Shown in pieces: positions 1 to 8,871 of a DNA stretch of 64,000 nucleotides (within the stretch, counting starts at the first letter, position 1; the number at the start of each line of letters is the position of its first letter). The stretch spans positions 19,846 to 83,845 of the forward strand of contig DATGTW010000071.1 in assembly GCA_035301625.1 (NCBI GenBank), written 5' to 3'. The DNA comes from Paenalcaligenes sp035301625. Its GTDB lineage: Bacteria; Pseudomonadota; Gammaproteobacteria; Burkholderiales; Burkholderiaceae_B. The translations under genes were made by a program, and so were the position numbers. The notes below the pieces were generated by a model. It saw only the letters and a list, made by a program, of their open reading frames with translations. It had not been told where the DNA came from and did no database searches.

Positions 1-515
1 ATATCCAGATCGCCTGCTATTTGCTTATTGAGACGACCCGCGACAATGCGTTCGAGTACTTGTTGCTCGCGTGCTGTGAGCCGTGCAAGGATTTCTTCGT
101 GCTGCAGGCGCTCTTGCTCTCTTTGGTATTGTTCGACAGCAATATCGATCATGCGTGCAACAATGGTGCGCAGTTCGGCTTCATTGAAAGGCTTTTCCAA
201 GAAATCAATGGCGCCTTTTTTCATTGTACTTACGGCCATAGGAACATCGCCGTGTCCCGTAATAAACACCATGGGAATGTTAACGTCACGCGCGAGTAGA
301 GCTTCTTGGAGCTCGAGACCGCTCATCCCGGGCATGCGTACATCAACAATAAGCACACACAACTGATTTGTGTCGTAACTATTTAGAAAAGCCTCGGCAG
401 AGGCATAACATTTGACTTGATAACCGTTGGCCTCAAGTAACCAGCGCAAAGAGTCTCGGACTGCCTCATCATCGTCAATGATAAAGATGCTGCACTGGTT
501 GTGGTTACTACTCAT
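1..515 (-). CDS. FixJ-type response regulator (partial, C-terminus outside window)
   Basis: Read on the minus strand from the ATG at 515. The first ~120 residues are a receiver domain: an acidic cluster IIDDDEAVRDS, the phosphoacceptor Asp in LIVDVRMPGMSG, the ITGHGD threonine and the EKPF lysine. A linker rich in Q and E follows, then the beginning of a LuxR-type helix-turn-helix (LTAREQQVLERIVAGRLNKQIA) before the window ends after about 171 codons. Its ATG overlaps the TGA of the upstream sensor kinase (ATGA, 515-512), so the two are co-translated partners. Sequence type is FixJ/TodT-like; the target genes are unknown. Its closest plus-strand neighbour is the pyruvate dehydrogenase operon, a plausible but unproven target. 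Confidence 0.9.
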   Translation of the reverse strand, partial: MSSNHNQCSIFIIDDDEAVRDSLRWLLEANGYQVKCYASAEAFLNSYDTNQLCVLIVDVRMPGMSGLELQEALLARDVNIPMVFITGHGDVPMAVSTMKKGAIDFLEKPFNEAELRTIVARMIDIAVEQYQREQERLQHEEILARLTAREQQVLERIVAGRLNKQIAGDLD

Positions 516-2296
516 GCTTGTATCTCCTTGGAAATTTGCGTAACGGCTTGGGCATCGGTCTCAACTTGTGGGTGAGACGCGTCGGGTTGGCCACTGGGTA
601 AACTAAACCGGAAAATTGTGCCCCCCTGCGGGTTAGAGGTTGCCCAAAGACGCCCATGATGTGATTCGATAATAGTACGACAGATATTCAACCCCATTCC
701 CAGACCCTCTGACTTAGTGCTGTAAAAAGGTTCAAAAAGGCGCTCGGGGTCTTTGAGGCCACAGCCACGGTCAATAACTGCGACCTCTATATGTTGATTG
801 AACAGAGTTACCTCAACATGGAGTGTGTGATAGTCGCTTTTCTCCATGGCTTCGATAGCGTTTTTTAACAAATTAAGCAAAACCTGTTCGATAAGGATAG
901 GGTCAGCTACGACAAATGGTGGCTCTTTGGGTAGGTGAGTCTGGATAGCTACCTGCCGCTTGCGTGCGTCAATGTCTGCAAACCCTACTGCATTATCCAA
1001 TATATCTAATAAGCTGACAATTTGTCGTTTTGGTTCACTGCGTTTTACAAACTCGCGGATGCGGCGAATGATCTTTCCGGCACGTTCGGCTTGATGCGCT
1101 GTTTTTTCTAAAGCCTCGACCAATTGTTCGGGGCGCGCTTGTTCTGAGCGGACCATCGCAACCGCGGCCATGCAGTAATTACTAATGGCTGTTAAGGGCT
1201 GATTAAGCTCGTGGGCTAATGATGAGGCCATTTCACCCATCGTGGTGAGGCGGCTGGTTAGCTGGGCTTTTTCTTGTTGAACACGTGATTCCTCTTCGTG
1301 TTCACGTCGCTGAGTGATGTCCCGGGCCACCTGCAGACGAACTTTGGTGCCATCTGTCCAAGTGAGAAATCGATGTTGGACTTCAAACCAGCGCTCGGCA
1401 GATAAAGAGTAAATCTCGAGTGTTTGATCGGCAAAGCGATTGAGTCGGCTGCCCATCAACTCGGCATGGCCTACAGTTTGTGCACCGAAATAGCGACGGT
1501 AGGTGCGATTGGCAAACAGTAGCTCAAGCCCACCAGGGCTATCAGCAACGACAGAAATGGCGTCATCCAGACCCTCTAGTACTGTCATAAAGCGTTCATG
1601 TGCCGCGGTTAAAGCCTCGCGAATGCGCTTGGGCTCGGTGATATCGGTCATGGAAGTCATCCAGCCTATTTGTTTACCGCTGGGATCGCGCAAGGGTGAA
1701 ACATACATGCGGGCGGTAAATCTGGAACCATCTCGGCGTTGAGCTTCAACCTCTAAGCCGCTGCTGGGCGTGCGTCCGGAAAGAAGGATATCCAAGGTTT
1801 CCTGGTGATGTTCGAAACGATTTGGAATCCAATATGGAAATGGGGCAGTGCGGCCAATAAGATCGGCTTCATTCCAGCCAATCATGCGACAAAAGGCTGG
1901 ATTGACGTAAGCAATGCGTCCATCCATGTCAAAAACACGCATGCCTGTAGACATTGAATTTTCCATCGCACGTCTAAAGCTGGTTTCTGCAATCAGAGCA
2001 GCTTCGGCGCGCGTTCTAAACCGCGTGTAATTCCACAATGCCAAGAGACTAAGCACTATCAATAAAGAGAGAGCTACGACAACCCAAAAAAGTCGTTGTT
2101 GGCGCATCTCTTGATCAATAGTGATAAACATCACACTGTCGCTTTGTAATTGCTGCAGCCAGAAAAATACCCCCATGACACACAGATAGAGGAAAAGCAC
2201 GATTACTGGGGTTAGCCAGTAAAAGCCACGGCGACTTTGACGTGCCTGATCATAGAAAGTGGTTGGGATAAGCGATTGTTTGGATTGATTTGACAT
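512..2296 (-). CDS. PAS-domain sensor histidine kinase (FixL/DctB-like)
   Basis: A 594-residue membrane sensor kinase. Two predicted membrane helices (about residues 28-47 and 69-87) flank a very short periplasmic segment. Then come a PAS domain (about 100-225, with DITEPKR at its end), a second PAS-like domain (about 232-340, ending DITQRRE), a HisKA dimerisation helix with the phospho-accepting His in AHELNQPLTAI, and a HATPase domain with N box LLNLLKNAIEAM and G boxes DRGCGL and GLGMGLNI. The short periplasmic loop suggests that sensing is cytoplasmic, through the PAS domains. I see no clear heme or flavin ligand signature. It ends in an ATGA overlap with the FixJ-type regulator. The gene diverges from aceE across 278 bp. 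Confidence 0.9.
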   Translation of the reverse strand: MSNQSKQSLIPTTFYDQARQSRRGFYWLTPVIVLFLYLCVMGVFFWLQQLQSDSVMFITIDQEMRQQRLFWVVVALSLLIVLSLLALWNYTRFRTRAEAALIAETSFRRAMENSMSTGMRVFDMDGRIAYVNPAFCRMIGWNEADLIGRTAPFPYWIPNRFEHHQETLDILLSGRTPSSGLEVEAQRRDGSRFTARMYVSPLRDPSGKQIGWMTSMTDITEPKRIREALTAAHERFMTVLEGLDDAISVVADSPGGLELLFANRTYRRYFGAQTVGHAELMGSRLNRFADQTLEIYSLSAERWFEVQHRFLTWTDGTKVRLQVARDITQRREHEEESRVQQEKAQLTSRLTTMGEMASSLAHELNQPLTAISNYCMAAVAMVRSEQARPEQLVEALEKTAHQAERAGKIIRRIREFVKRSEPKRQIVSLLDILDNAVGFADIDARKRQVAIQTHLPKEPPFVVADPILIEQVLLNLLKNAIEAMEKSDYHTLHVEVTLFNQHIEVAVIDRGCGLKDPERLFEPFYSTKSEGLGMGLNICRTIIESHHGRLWATSNPQGGTIFRFSLPSGQPDASHPQVETDAQAVTQISKEIQA

Positions 2297-2402
2297 ATCT
2301 ACTGTCTGTAATACGTTTGCCCTTATTGTAAGCGACTAGCGCTGCGATGTAAGGGGAATATAGACATTAAAATGCATGCATAAGGCGCATTTCTTTCCAC
2401 AT

Positions 2403-2415
2403 TGTAAAAATTACA
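2403..2415. promoter_or_regulatory. Perfect palindrome TGTAA-AAA-TTACA upstream of aceE
   Basis: Five-base arms TGTAA/TTACA around AAA. Its centre (2409) lies about 62 bp upstream of the start site predicted from the aceE promoter, a position typical of class I activator sites. It also lies in the spacer shared with the divergent two-component genes. No protein can be assigned from sequence alone. Confidence 0.4.
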
Positions 2416-2435
2416 CTCGCTAAGTGGAATTTAGC

Positions 2436-2464
2436 TTGAGTCAGGCTGACTTCTTCCCTAAAAT
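2436..2464 (+). promoter_or_regulatory. Predicted sigma-70 promoter of aceE-aceF-lpdA
   Basis: TTGAGT (2436-2441), 17 bp, then TAAAAT (2459-2464). Hexamers and spacing are close to the sigma-70 consensus. The predicted start near 2471 leaves a leader of about 100 nt to the aceE ATG at 2575, which has a GGAG ribosome binding site at 2564-2567. Confidence 0.6.
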
Positions 2465-2574
2465 GAAACGTGGGTAAAAATACATTACATCCAAAAACAA
2501 TTTCCCTGTTTTTTCTCTGGTAGCTCAAAAGGCAAAAGCCATAGAAAACTGACATCAACATTTGGAGACGCCTT

Positions 2575-5277
2575 ATGTCCTCTATTCAACACACACCCAT
2601 AGACATACATGCGGAAGACCTTGATGAGCTCGAAACTCAAGAGTGGCTTGAAGCACTGTCTGCAGTTCTTGACCGTGAAGGTCCCGAGCGTGCTCATTAC
2701 CTGATCGAGCGTCTCACAGACTTGGCGCGCCGCTCTGGCTCGCGGATTCCATTTTCACCGCACACAGCTTATTTAAACACGATTCCTGTAGGGCTCGAGC
2801 CTGACTATCCTGGCGATCCCGTGCTCGAAGAGCGGATCCGTTCTTATATCCGTTGGAACGCCATGGCAATGGTTGTCAAAGCTAATGAAAATCCACCTAC
2901 TGATGGAGGTGGTTTAGGGGGGCATATCGCCTCATTTGCTTCCTTGGCAACCATGATTGAGTGTGGCCAAAATCACTTTTGGAAAGCAGATGATGGCGAA
3001 GGCGGTGATCTAATTTATTTCCAAGGGCATACTTCGCCAGGCATGTATGCACGCGCTTTCCTAGAAGGTCGTTTGACCGAAGAGCAGTTGGATAATTTCC
3101 GCCAAGAGGTTGATGGCAAAGGGATTCCATCCTATCCGCACCCCAAACTCATGCCCGAATTCTGGCAGTTTCCGACCGTATCAATGGGGTTGGGGCCACT
3201 GATGGGTATTTATCAAGCACGTTTTCTTAAATACCTAGAAGCACGCGGATTGGCCAAGACCAAAGGTCGTAAGGTCTGGGTGTTTTTGGGCGATGGCGAG
3301 ATGGACGAGCCAGAATCCCTCGGCGCTATTGGTTTGGCAGCACGAGAAAAGCTGGATAATCTGATTTTTGTTGTTAACTGTAATCTCCAACGCTTGGATG
3401 GCCCTGTGCGCGGTAATGGAAAAATCATCCAAGAGCTCGAGGGCGTATTCCGCGGCGGTGGTTGGAATGTAATTAAATTAATTTGGGGGGGTTATTGGGA
3501 TCCCCTTTTAATGCGTGATAAAGAAGGTATTTTACGCCAAGTCATGGAGGAAACTCTTGATGGCGAATATCAAGCATACAAAGCCAATGATGGTGCTTAT
3601 GTACGCGAGCATTTCTTTGGCAAGCATCCTAAACTCCTCGAGATGGTCAGCCGGATGAGTGACGAAGATATTTGGCGTTTAAATCGGGGAGGGCATGATC
3701 CTTACAAGGTTTTTGCTGCTTTTGATTCTGCAGTTAAGCATGAGGGTCAGCCCACTGTGATTTTGGCAAAAACCATTAAAGGGTACGGCATGGGGCACGT
3801 TGGACAAGCTCAAAACCCCACGCACCAACAAAAAAGTCTGGATGTAGATTCGATTCGTGAGTTCCGCGATCGCTTTAATATACCCATTCCAGATGAGCGT
3901 TTGAGTGATATGCCTTATTTCAAGCCAGCCGCTGATTCGCCCGAGATGGAGTACATGCTCGAGCATCGCCGCAATCTCAATGGCTTTTTGCCCAAACGTC
4001 GTGTCAAGGCTGCTGAATCATTACCGGCACCTGAGCTTTCGGCCTTCCAGGCAGTGTTAGATCCCACCGCTGAAGGGCGCGAGATCTCAACTACACAGGC
4101 TTTTGTCCGTGTGCTTAATCAGATTTTACGTGATAAGACCTTGGGCCCACGTGTCGTGCCTATTTTGGCTGATGAATCCCGTACTTTTGGTATGGAAGGT
4201 TTGTTTAGGCAAATTGGTATTTATTCTCCAGTAGGACAAAAATACACTCCTGTCGATAAAGGGCAGGTGATGTACTATCGCGAGGATAAAAAAGGCCAGC
4301 TCCTACAAGAAGGAATTAATGAGCTGGGAGCATTTAGCTCTTGGATTGCTGCCGCAACTTCTTATTCCAGCAATAACCTAATCATGATTCCCTTCTTTAT
4401 TTATTATTCCATGTTTGGTTTCCAACGCTTTGGTGACTTGGCATGGGCCGCAGGGGATATGCAGGCGCGCGGCTTTGTTCTAGGTGGTACAGCAGGTCGC
4501 ACGACGCTAAACGGCGAAGGTTTACAACACGAAGATGGCCACAGTCACGTACAGGCTTCTGTCATTCCCAATTGTGTGAGCTATGATCCCACCTTCGGCC
4601 ACGAGGTAGCTGTTGTCATCCGCGACGGTTTGCGTCGCATGATGCAAGATCAAGAGGATGTTTTCTATTACATTACTTTGATGAATGAAAACTATGCACA
4701 TCCTGGTCTTAAAGAAGGTGATGAAGAAGGCATCCTCAAAGGGATGTATCGCTTCAAAAGCCTAGACAAGGGTGAGCATCGTGTCCAGCTATTGGGATCA
4801 GGGACCATCCTGCGCGAGGTAATAGCCGCCCAGCAAATTTTGGCAGATGATTGGGATATTGGCTCTGATGTCTGGAGTTGCACCAGTTTCACTGAATTGC
4901 GCCGTGATGGTTTAGACTGCGAGCGCGAGGCACTATTAAACCCTGAACAGCCTGCGCCTACCCCTTATGTAACGCGTATGCTTGATGAAACTCAGGGACC
5001 CATCGTTGCCTCTACTGATTACGTTAAAGCTTTCGCAGATCAAATTCGCGCATTTATTCCTGCTGACCGCACGTACAAAGTGTTGGGTACCGATGGTTAT
5101 GGGCGCTCTGATTATCGTGCCAAATTACGTTATCACTTTGAGGTTGACCGCCACTTTGTTGTTATCAGTGCGCTCAAGGCGTTGGCTGATGAGGGTGCCA
5201 TCCCGCTCAGTAAGGTGACCGAAGCCATCAAAAAGTATGGCGTCGATGCTAATAAATTAAACCCACACCACGCTTAA
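2575..5277 (+). CDS. aceE: Pyruvate dehydrogenase E1 component (homodimeric type)
   Basis: Catalyses thiamine-diphosphate-dependent decarboxylation of pyruvate and reductive acetylation of the lipoyl groups of E2, feeding acetyl-CoA into the TCA cycle. The 900 residues match the single-chain (alpha2) E1 family of proteobacteria (E. coli 887 aa). The ThDP/Mg motif begins near residue 239 (FLGDGEMDEPES) and ends with NCNLQRLDGP. The active-site region HEDGHSHVQ near residue 660 is also present. A GGAG site precedes the ATG by 7 bp. It is first in an aceE-aceF-lpdA operon with gaps of about 11 bp, and diverges from a two-component system. Confidence 0.98.
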   Translation: MSSIQHTPIDIHAEDLDELETQEWLEALSAVLDREGPERAHYLIERLTDLARRSGSRIPFSPHTAYLNTIPVGLEPDYPGDPVLEERIRSYIRWNAMAMVVKANENPPTDGGGLGGHIASFASLATMIECGQNHFWKADDGEGGDLIYFQGHTSPGMYARAFLEGRLTEEQLDNFRQEVDGKGIPSYPHPKLMPEFWQFPTVSMGLGPLMGIYQARFLKYLEARGLAKTKGRKVWVFLGDGEMDEPESLGAIGLAAREKLDNLIFVVNCNLQRLDGPVRGNGKIIQELEGVFRGGGWNVIKLIWGGYWDPLLMRDKEGILRQVMEETLDGEYQAYKANDGAYVREHFFGKHPKLLEMVSRMSDEDIWRLNRGGHDPYKVFAAFDSAVKHEGQPTVILAKTIKGYGMGHVGQAQNPTHQQKSLDVDSIREFRDRFNIPIPDERLSDMPYFKPAADSPEMEYMLEHRRNLNGFLPKRRVKAAESLPAPELSAFQAVLDPTAEGREISTTQAFVRVLNQILRDKTLGPRVVPILADESRTFGMEGLFRQIGIYSPVGQKYTPVDKGQVMYYREDKKGQLLQEGINELGAFSSWIAAATSYSSNNLIMIPFFIYYSMFGFQRFGDLAWAAGDMQARGFVLGGTAGRTTLNGEGLQHEDGHSHVQASVIPNCVSYDPTFGHEVAVVIRDGLRRMMQDQEDVFYYITLMNENYAHPGLKEGDEEGILKGMYRFKSLDKGEHRVQLLGSGTILREVIAAQQILADDWDIGSDVWSCTSFTELRRDGLDCEREALLNPEQPAPTPYVTRMLDETQGPIVASTDYVKAFADQIRAFIPADRTYKVLGTDGYGRSDYRAKLRYHFEVDRHFVVISALKALADEGAIPLSKVTEAIKKYGVDANKLNPHHA

Positions 5278-5288
5278 AGGAGATCGTC

Positions 5289-6992
5289 ATGAGTCGTTTA
5301 GTTGAGGTACTAATTCCTGATATCGGCGATGACGGCGAGGTGGACGTCATTGAAGTTTTAGTCAATGAAGGGGATACGGTAGAAGTTGAGCAAAGTCTTA
5401 TTACATTAGAATCTGACAAAGCTTCGATGGAGGTTCCTTCGTCACATGCTGGCGTGGTCAAAAAACTGCGCCTCAAGGTGGGTGATAAAGCCAGCGAAGG
5501 GACAGTCATTCTCGAACTCGAAGAAGCAGGTCAAGCAGCTGCTAGTGATCAAGATGTAGCCGAGGAACCTGCATCCAAATCCGCACCTGCTGCCGCAGAC
5601 GAAACCGCAGCTGCAGCAAGCACGGCTGGTGAAGCAGTCACTGTTGTAGTTCCGGATATTGGTGATGATGGCGAGGTAGACGTAATAGAGGTTTTGGTGA
5701 GCTCGGGTGATACTGTCGAGCTAGAGCAGAGTTTAATTACTCTCGAATCTGATAAAGCTTCGATGGAGGTCCCATCTTCTCATGCGGGCACAGTGAAAGA
5801 GTTGCTCGTCAAGGTCGGCGATAAGGTGAGCCAAGGCAGTGAAATTTTGATTCTCGAGACGGCTGGTCAAGAGTCTACAGCTGATGAAGCAAAGCCTGCG
5901 GATTCAGAAACCCGGTCGGAAACAGCTACGAGCACAACGACAGCGGCGGCTGCATCAGAACAACGTACTCAGAGCAAGATCGTAGGTTCTGAATCCGGGA
6001 GAATGGCGTCAGAGCCTCCTGCGCGAGTATCACCTACCGAAGCATTTGCTGTAGCGGATGTACCTGCAACCAGCTTGCCGCACGCTTCACCATCAGTACG
6101 TGCATTTGCACGTGAACTTGGTGTTGATCTGAATCTGGTCGAAGGAACAGCACGAAAAGGGCGGATCACAACTGATGATGTCAAGCTTTTTGTCAAGACA
6201 CGCATGGCCGAGCCAGCTGCTGGTGCACCTGCCACTGCTGCAGGGGCCCAACTGGGTGGCCTCGAACTATTGCCCTGGCCCAAAGTGGATTTTGAGCGAT
6301 TTGGCGAGGTCGAAACACAACCACTCACTCGTATCAAAAAAATCTCTGGCGCAAATTTGCATCGCAATTGGGTCATGATCCCGCATGTCACCAATAATGA
6401 TGAGGCGGATATTACCGATCTGGAAGCTTTGCGCAAGCAGCTGAATAATGAATATAAAAAAGAGGGGGTGCGCGTTACGATGCTCGCTTTCTTAATCAAA
6501 GCATGCGTCGCAGCGCTTAAAAAATTCCCTGAGTTTAATAGCTCATTAGATGGGGATAATTTAGTCCTCAAGAAATATTATAATGTTGGATTTGCTGCAG
6601 ATACACCGCACGGATTGGTTGTGCCCGTGCTCAAAGACGCTGATAAAAAGGGCGTTATAGAAATAGCCCAAGAAATGGGCGATTTAGCAGCCCAAGCCCG
6701 TGATGGAAAATTAGGGGCAGCCCAAATGCAAGGTGGTTGCTTTACTATTTCTTCACTAGGTGGAATTGGTGGGACAGACTTTACGCCCATCATTAACGCC
6801 CCCGAGGTTGCTATTTTGGGTGTATCGCGTTCCAAGGTGCAACCTGTTTGGGATGGCAAAGAATTCGAGCCACGTTTAATGTTGCCGCTCTCGCTCTCAT
6901 ATGACCACCGTGTCATTGATGGTGCTGCTGCAGCACGATTTAACGCCTATTTAGCTCAATTGTTGGCAGACTTCCGCCGCATAATTCTATAA
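5289..6992 (+). CDS. aceF: Pyruvate dehydrogenase E2, dihydrolipoamide acetyltransferase, two lipoyl domains
   Basis: Transfers acetyl groups from lipoamide to CoA and forms the core of the complex. The 567 residues show lipoyl domain 1 (1-78, target Lys44 in ESDKAS), an Ala-rich linker, lipoyl domain 2 (about 117-193, Lys156, almost identical to the first in amino acids but different in codons), and a long Ala/Thr/Ser/Glu linker. The E1/E3-binding domain follows near 262-300 (SPSVRAFARELGVDL), then the catalytic domain ending with SYDHRVIDG (active-site His near 539). A strong AAAGGAG precedes the ATG. E. coli AceF has three lipoyl domains; two is common in betaproteobacteria. Confidence 0.97.
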   Translation: MSRLVEVLIPDIGDDGEVDVIEVLVNEGDTVEVEQSLITLESDKASMEVPSSHAGVVKKLRLKVGDKASEGTVILELEEAGQAAASDQDVAEEPASKSAPAAADETAAAASTAGEAVTVVVPDIGDDGEVDVIEVLVSSGDTVELEQSLITLESDKASMEVPSSHAGTVKELLVKVGDKVSQGSEILILETAGQESTADEAKPADSETRSETATSTTTAAAASEQRTQSKIVGSESGRMASEPPARVSPTEAFAVADVPATSLPHASPSVRAFARELGVDLNLVEGTARKGRITTDDVKLFVKTRMAEPAAGAPATAAGAQLGGLELLPWPKVDFERFGEVETQPLTRIKKISGANLHRNWVMIPHVTNNDEADITDLEALRKQLNNEYKKEGVRVTMLAFLIKACVAALKKFPEFNSSLDGDNLVLKKYYNVGFAADTPHGLVVPVLKDADKKGVIEIAQEMGDLAAQARDGKLGAAQMQGGCFTISSLGGIGGTDFTPIINAPEVAILGVSRSKVQPVWDGKEFEPRLMLPLSLSYDHRVIDGAAAARFNAYLAQLLADFRRIIL

Positions 6993-7003
6993 AGGGGACA
7001 CTT

Positions 7004-8788
7004 ATGTCTAAACACACTTTAGTGATTCCAGATATTGGAGCGGATGAGGCGGTTGATGTTATCGAGGTATTAGTGGCGGTAGGTGATCAGATCGAGGAAG
7101 AGCAAAGCTTAATTACTCTCGAGTCTGATAAGGCTTCCATGGAAATCCCTGCCAGCCATGCTGGCGAGGTCTTGGAGCTTTTGGTCAAGGTTGGGGACAA
7201 GGTTAAAACTGGCGATGCTATCGCTGAGATTCGCCTAGCCGAGCAAGACACGGAAGACACCCCGCCTACCAAGGCCAATGCCGAGCAGGAGGCGGCATCT
7301 AAGCAGACCAGCACGACCACTGAAACCGCTGCAACGACTGCACCTGCCGCATCAACAGCCTCTGCCAGTAGCCAGGTTCCAGAAAATGCTGTTGATCTGG
7401 TTGTTTTAGGGGCAGGGCCAGGTGGTTATTCTGCAGCATTCCGGGCTGCGGACCTAGGTTTAAATGTGGTTTTGGTTGAGCGCTATAACACTTTGGGCGG
7501 GGTATGCCTTAATGTGGGTTGTATCCCCTCAAAGAGCCTGTTGCACACTGTCGCTGCATATGAAACCGCATTAGAGCTTAAAGAGCAGGGCATCAGCTTT
7601 GCAAAACCCGACATCGATTTGGATCAAATGCGCACATTCAAAGATGGTGTGATCGGCAAACTCACCCGAGGTCTTGCTGGCATGGCCAAGGCGCGCAAAG
7701 TACGCGTGATTCACGGTGTTGGTGAATTTCAGGACGCCCATCACTTATCGGTACAAACTGACAGTGGCAACGAGGTGATTGCTTTCAAGCATGCTATTAT
7801 TGCTGCCGGCAGTCGCGCGGTGCATTTGCCATTTATGCCAGATGATGAGCGGGTGATTGATTCGACAGGTGCTCTGCAGTTGCGTGAGATTCCTCAGAAA
7901 ATGCTCGTCATTGGTGGGGGTATTATTGGGCTTGAAATGGCAACCGTTTATGCTGGGCTGGGTGCCAAGATTGACTTAGTCGAAATGCAACCAACATTGA
8001 TGCAGGGTGCCGATAAGGATTTAGTCAAGATTTGGCAAAATTATAATGCTTGGCGTTTTGAAAATACTTGGCTAAATTCCAAAACCGTGAGTGTGCGAGC
8101 TGCAAAGGACGGTCTATGGGCTCAGTTCGAAGGCGATAAAGCGCCTAAAGAAGAGCAGCGCTACGATCTGGTTCTGCAGTCTGTCGGTCGGATACCCAAT
8201 GGTAAAAACATTGGAGCCGAACAGGCCGGGGTAGCCGTTGATGAGCGTGGATTTATCGCCGTTGATCAACAAATGCGTACTAATATTCCCCATATATTTG
8301 CTATAGGGGATATTATTGGTCAACCAATGCTTGCGCACAAAGCTGTACACGAGGGCCATGTCGCTGCCGAAGTTGCCGCAGGGCACAAGAGCTACTTTGA
8401 TGCACGCGTTATTCCTTCTGTGGCTTATACAGATCCAGAGGTAGCTTGGGTAGGGGTTACCGAAGAGGATGTCAAAACAAAAGGGTTAGAAGTTCAAATT
8501 GGCCGCTTCCCTTGGATGGCATCCGGACGCGCAATCGCCAACGCACGTGACGAAGGTCTGACCAAGTTGATCTTTGACAAAGAGACCGGGCGTATCATTG
8601 GCGGGGCTATTGTAGGTACTGGTGCAGGCGATATGATTGGTGAGGTTGCACTGGCAATTGAAATGGGTGCTGATCAAGTAGATATAGCCAGTACCATTCA
8701 CCCCCATCCCACCTTGGGTGAATCTATTCACATGGCTGCTGCTGCGGCTTTGGGTATTTGTACTGATTTGCCACCACAACGTAAATAG
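7004..8788 (+). CDS. lpdA: Dihydrolipoamide dehydrogenase with N-terminal lipoyl domain (PDH E3)
   Basis: Flavoprotein that reoxidises E2 dihydrolipoamide with NAD+. It is 594 residues, about 120 longer than a classical E3, because residues 1-80 are an extra lipoyl domain (Lys43 in ESDKAS) joined by an Ala/Thr linker (about 85-125). The E3 part then starts with the FAD motif GAGPGGYSAA and carries the redox disulfide in CLNVGC (near 168-173). It also has an NAD-binding GGGIIGLE and the C-terminal catalytic HPHPTLGE. Fusion of a lipoyl domain to PDH-linked E3 is known in Neisseria and Ralstonia. Last gene of the pdh operon; a terminator follows. Confidence 0.97.
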   Translation: MSKHTLVIPDIGADEAVDVIEVLVAVGDQIEEEQSLITLESDKASMEIPASHAGEVLELLVKVGDKVKTGDAIAEIRLAEQDTEDTPPTKANAEQEAASKQTSTTTETAATTAPAASTASASSQVPENAVDLVVLGAGPGGYSAAFRAADLGLNVVLVERYNTLGGVCLNVGCIPSKSLLHTVAAYETALELKEQGISFAKPDIDLDQMRTFKDGVIGKLTRGLAGMAKARKVRVIHGVGEFQDAHHLSVQTDSGNEVIAFKHAIIAAGSRAVHLPFMPDDERVIDSTGALQLREIPQKMLVIGGGIIGLEMATVYAGLGAKIDLVEMQPTLMQGADKDLVKIWQNYNAWRFENTWLNSKTVSVRAAKDGLWAQFEGDKAPKEEQRYDLVLQSVGRIPNGKNIGAEQAGVAVDERGFIAVDQQMRTNIPHIFAIGDIIGQPMLAHKAVHEGHVAAEVAAGHKSYFDARVIPSVAYTDPEVAWVGVTEEDVKTKGLEVQIGRFPWMASGRAIANARDEGLTKLIFDKETGRIIGGAIVGTGAGDMIGEVALAIEMGADQVDIASTIHPHPTLGESIHMAAAAALGICTDLPPQRK

Positions 8789-8815
8789 TATTTCGAGAAT
8801 GGCTGGCATTGGATG

Positions 8816-8855
8816 ATTGGCAGGTGGGTTATGCTCACCTGCCAATGTTGTTTTT
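8816..8855 (+). terminator. Rho-independent terminator after lpdA
   Basis: A perfect 11-bp stem, ATTGGCAGGTG (8816-8826) against CACCTGCCAAT (8836-8846), with a 9-nt loop, followed by GTTGTTTTT. It ends the pdh operon and lies just upstream of the folC ribosome binding site. It also argues against a TTG start for folC at 8809, which would place the first codons inside this hairpin. Confidence 0.85.
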
Positions 8856-8871
8856 GAAAGGAGTATCGCCC

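Noticed and set aside
2297..2574. PdhR operator at the pdh promoter
   Set aside because: No ATTGGT-N3-ACCAAT-like sequence is present, and no pdhR gene is adjacent.
5969..6571. 200-codon antisense open frame inside aceF
   Set aside because: Composition follows the Ala/Ser-rich linker of aceF read backwards; no ribosome binding site or recognisable domain.
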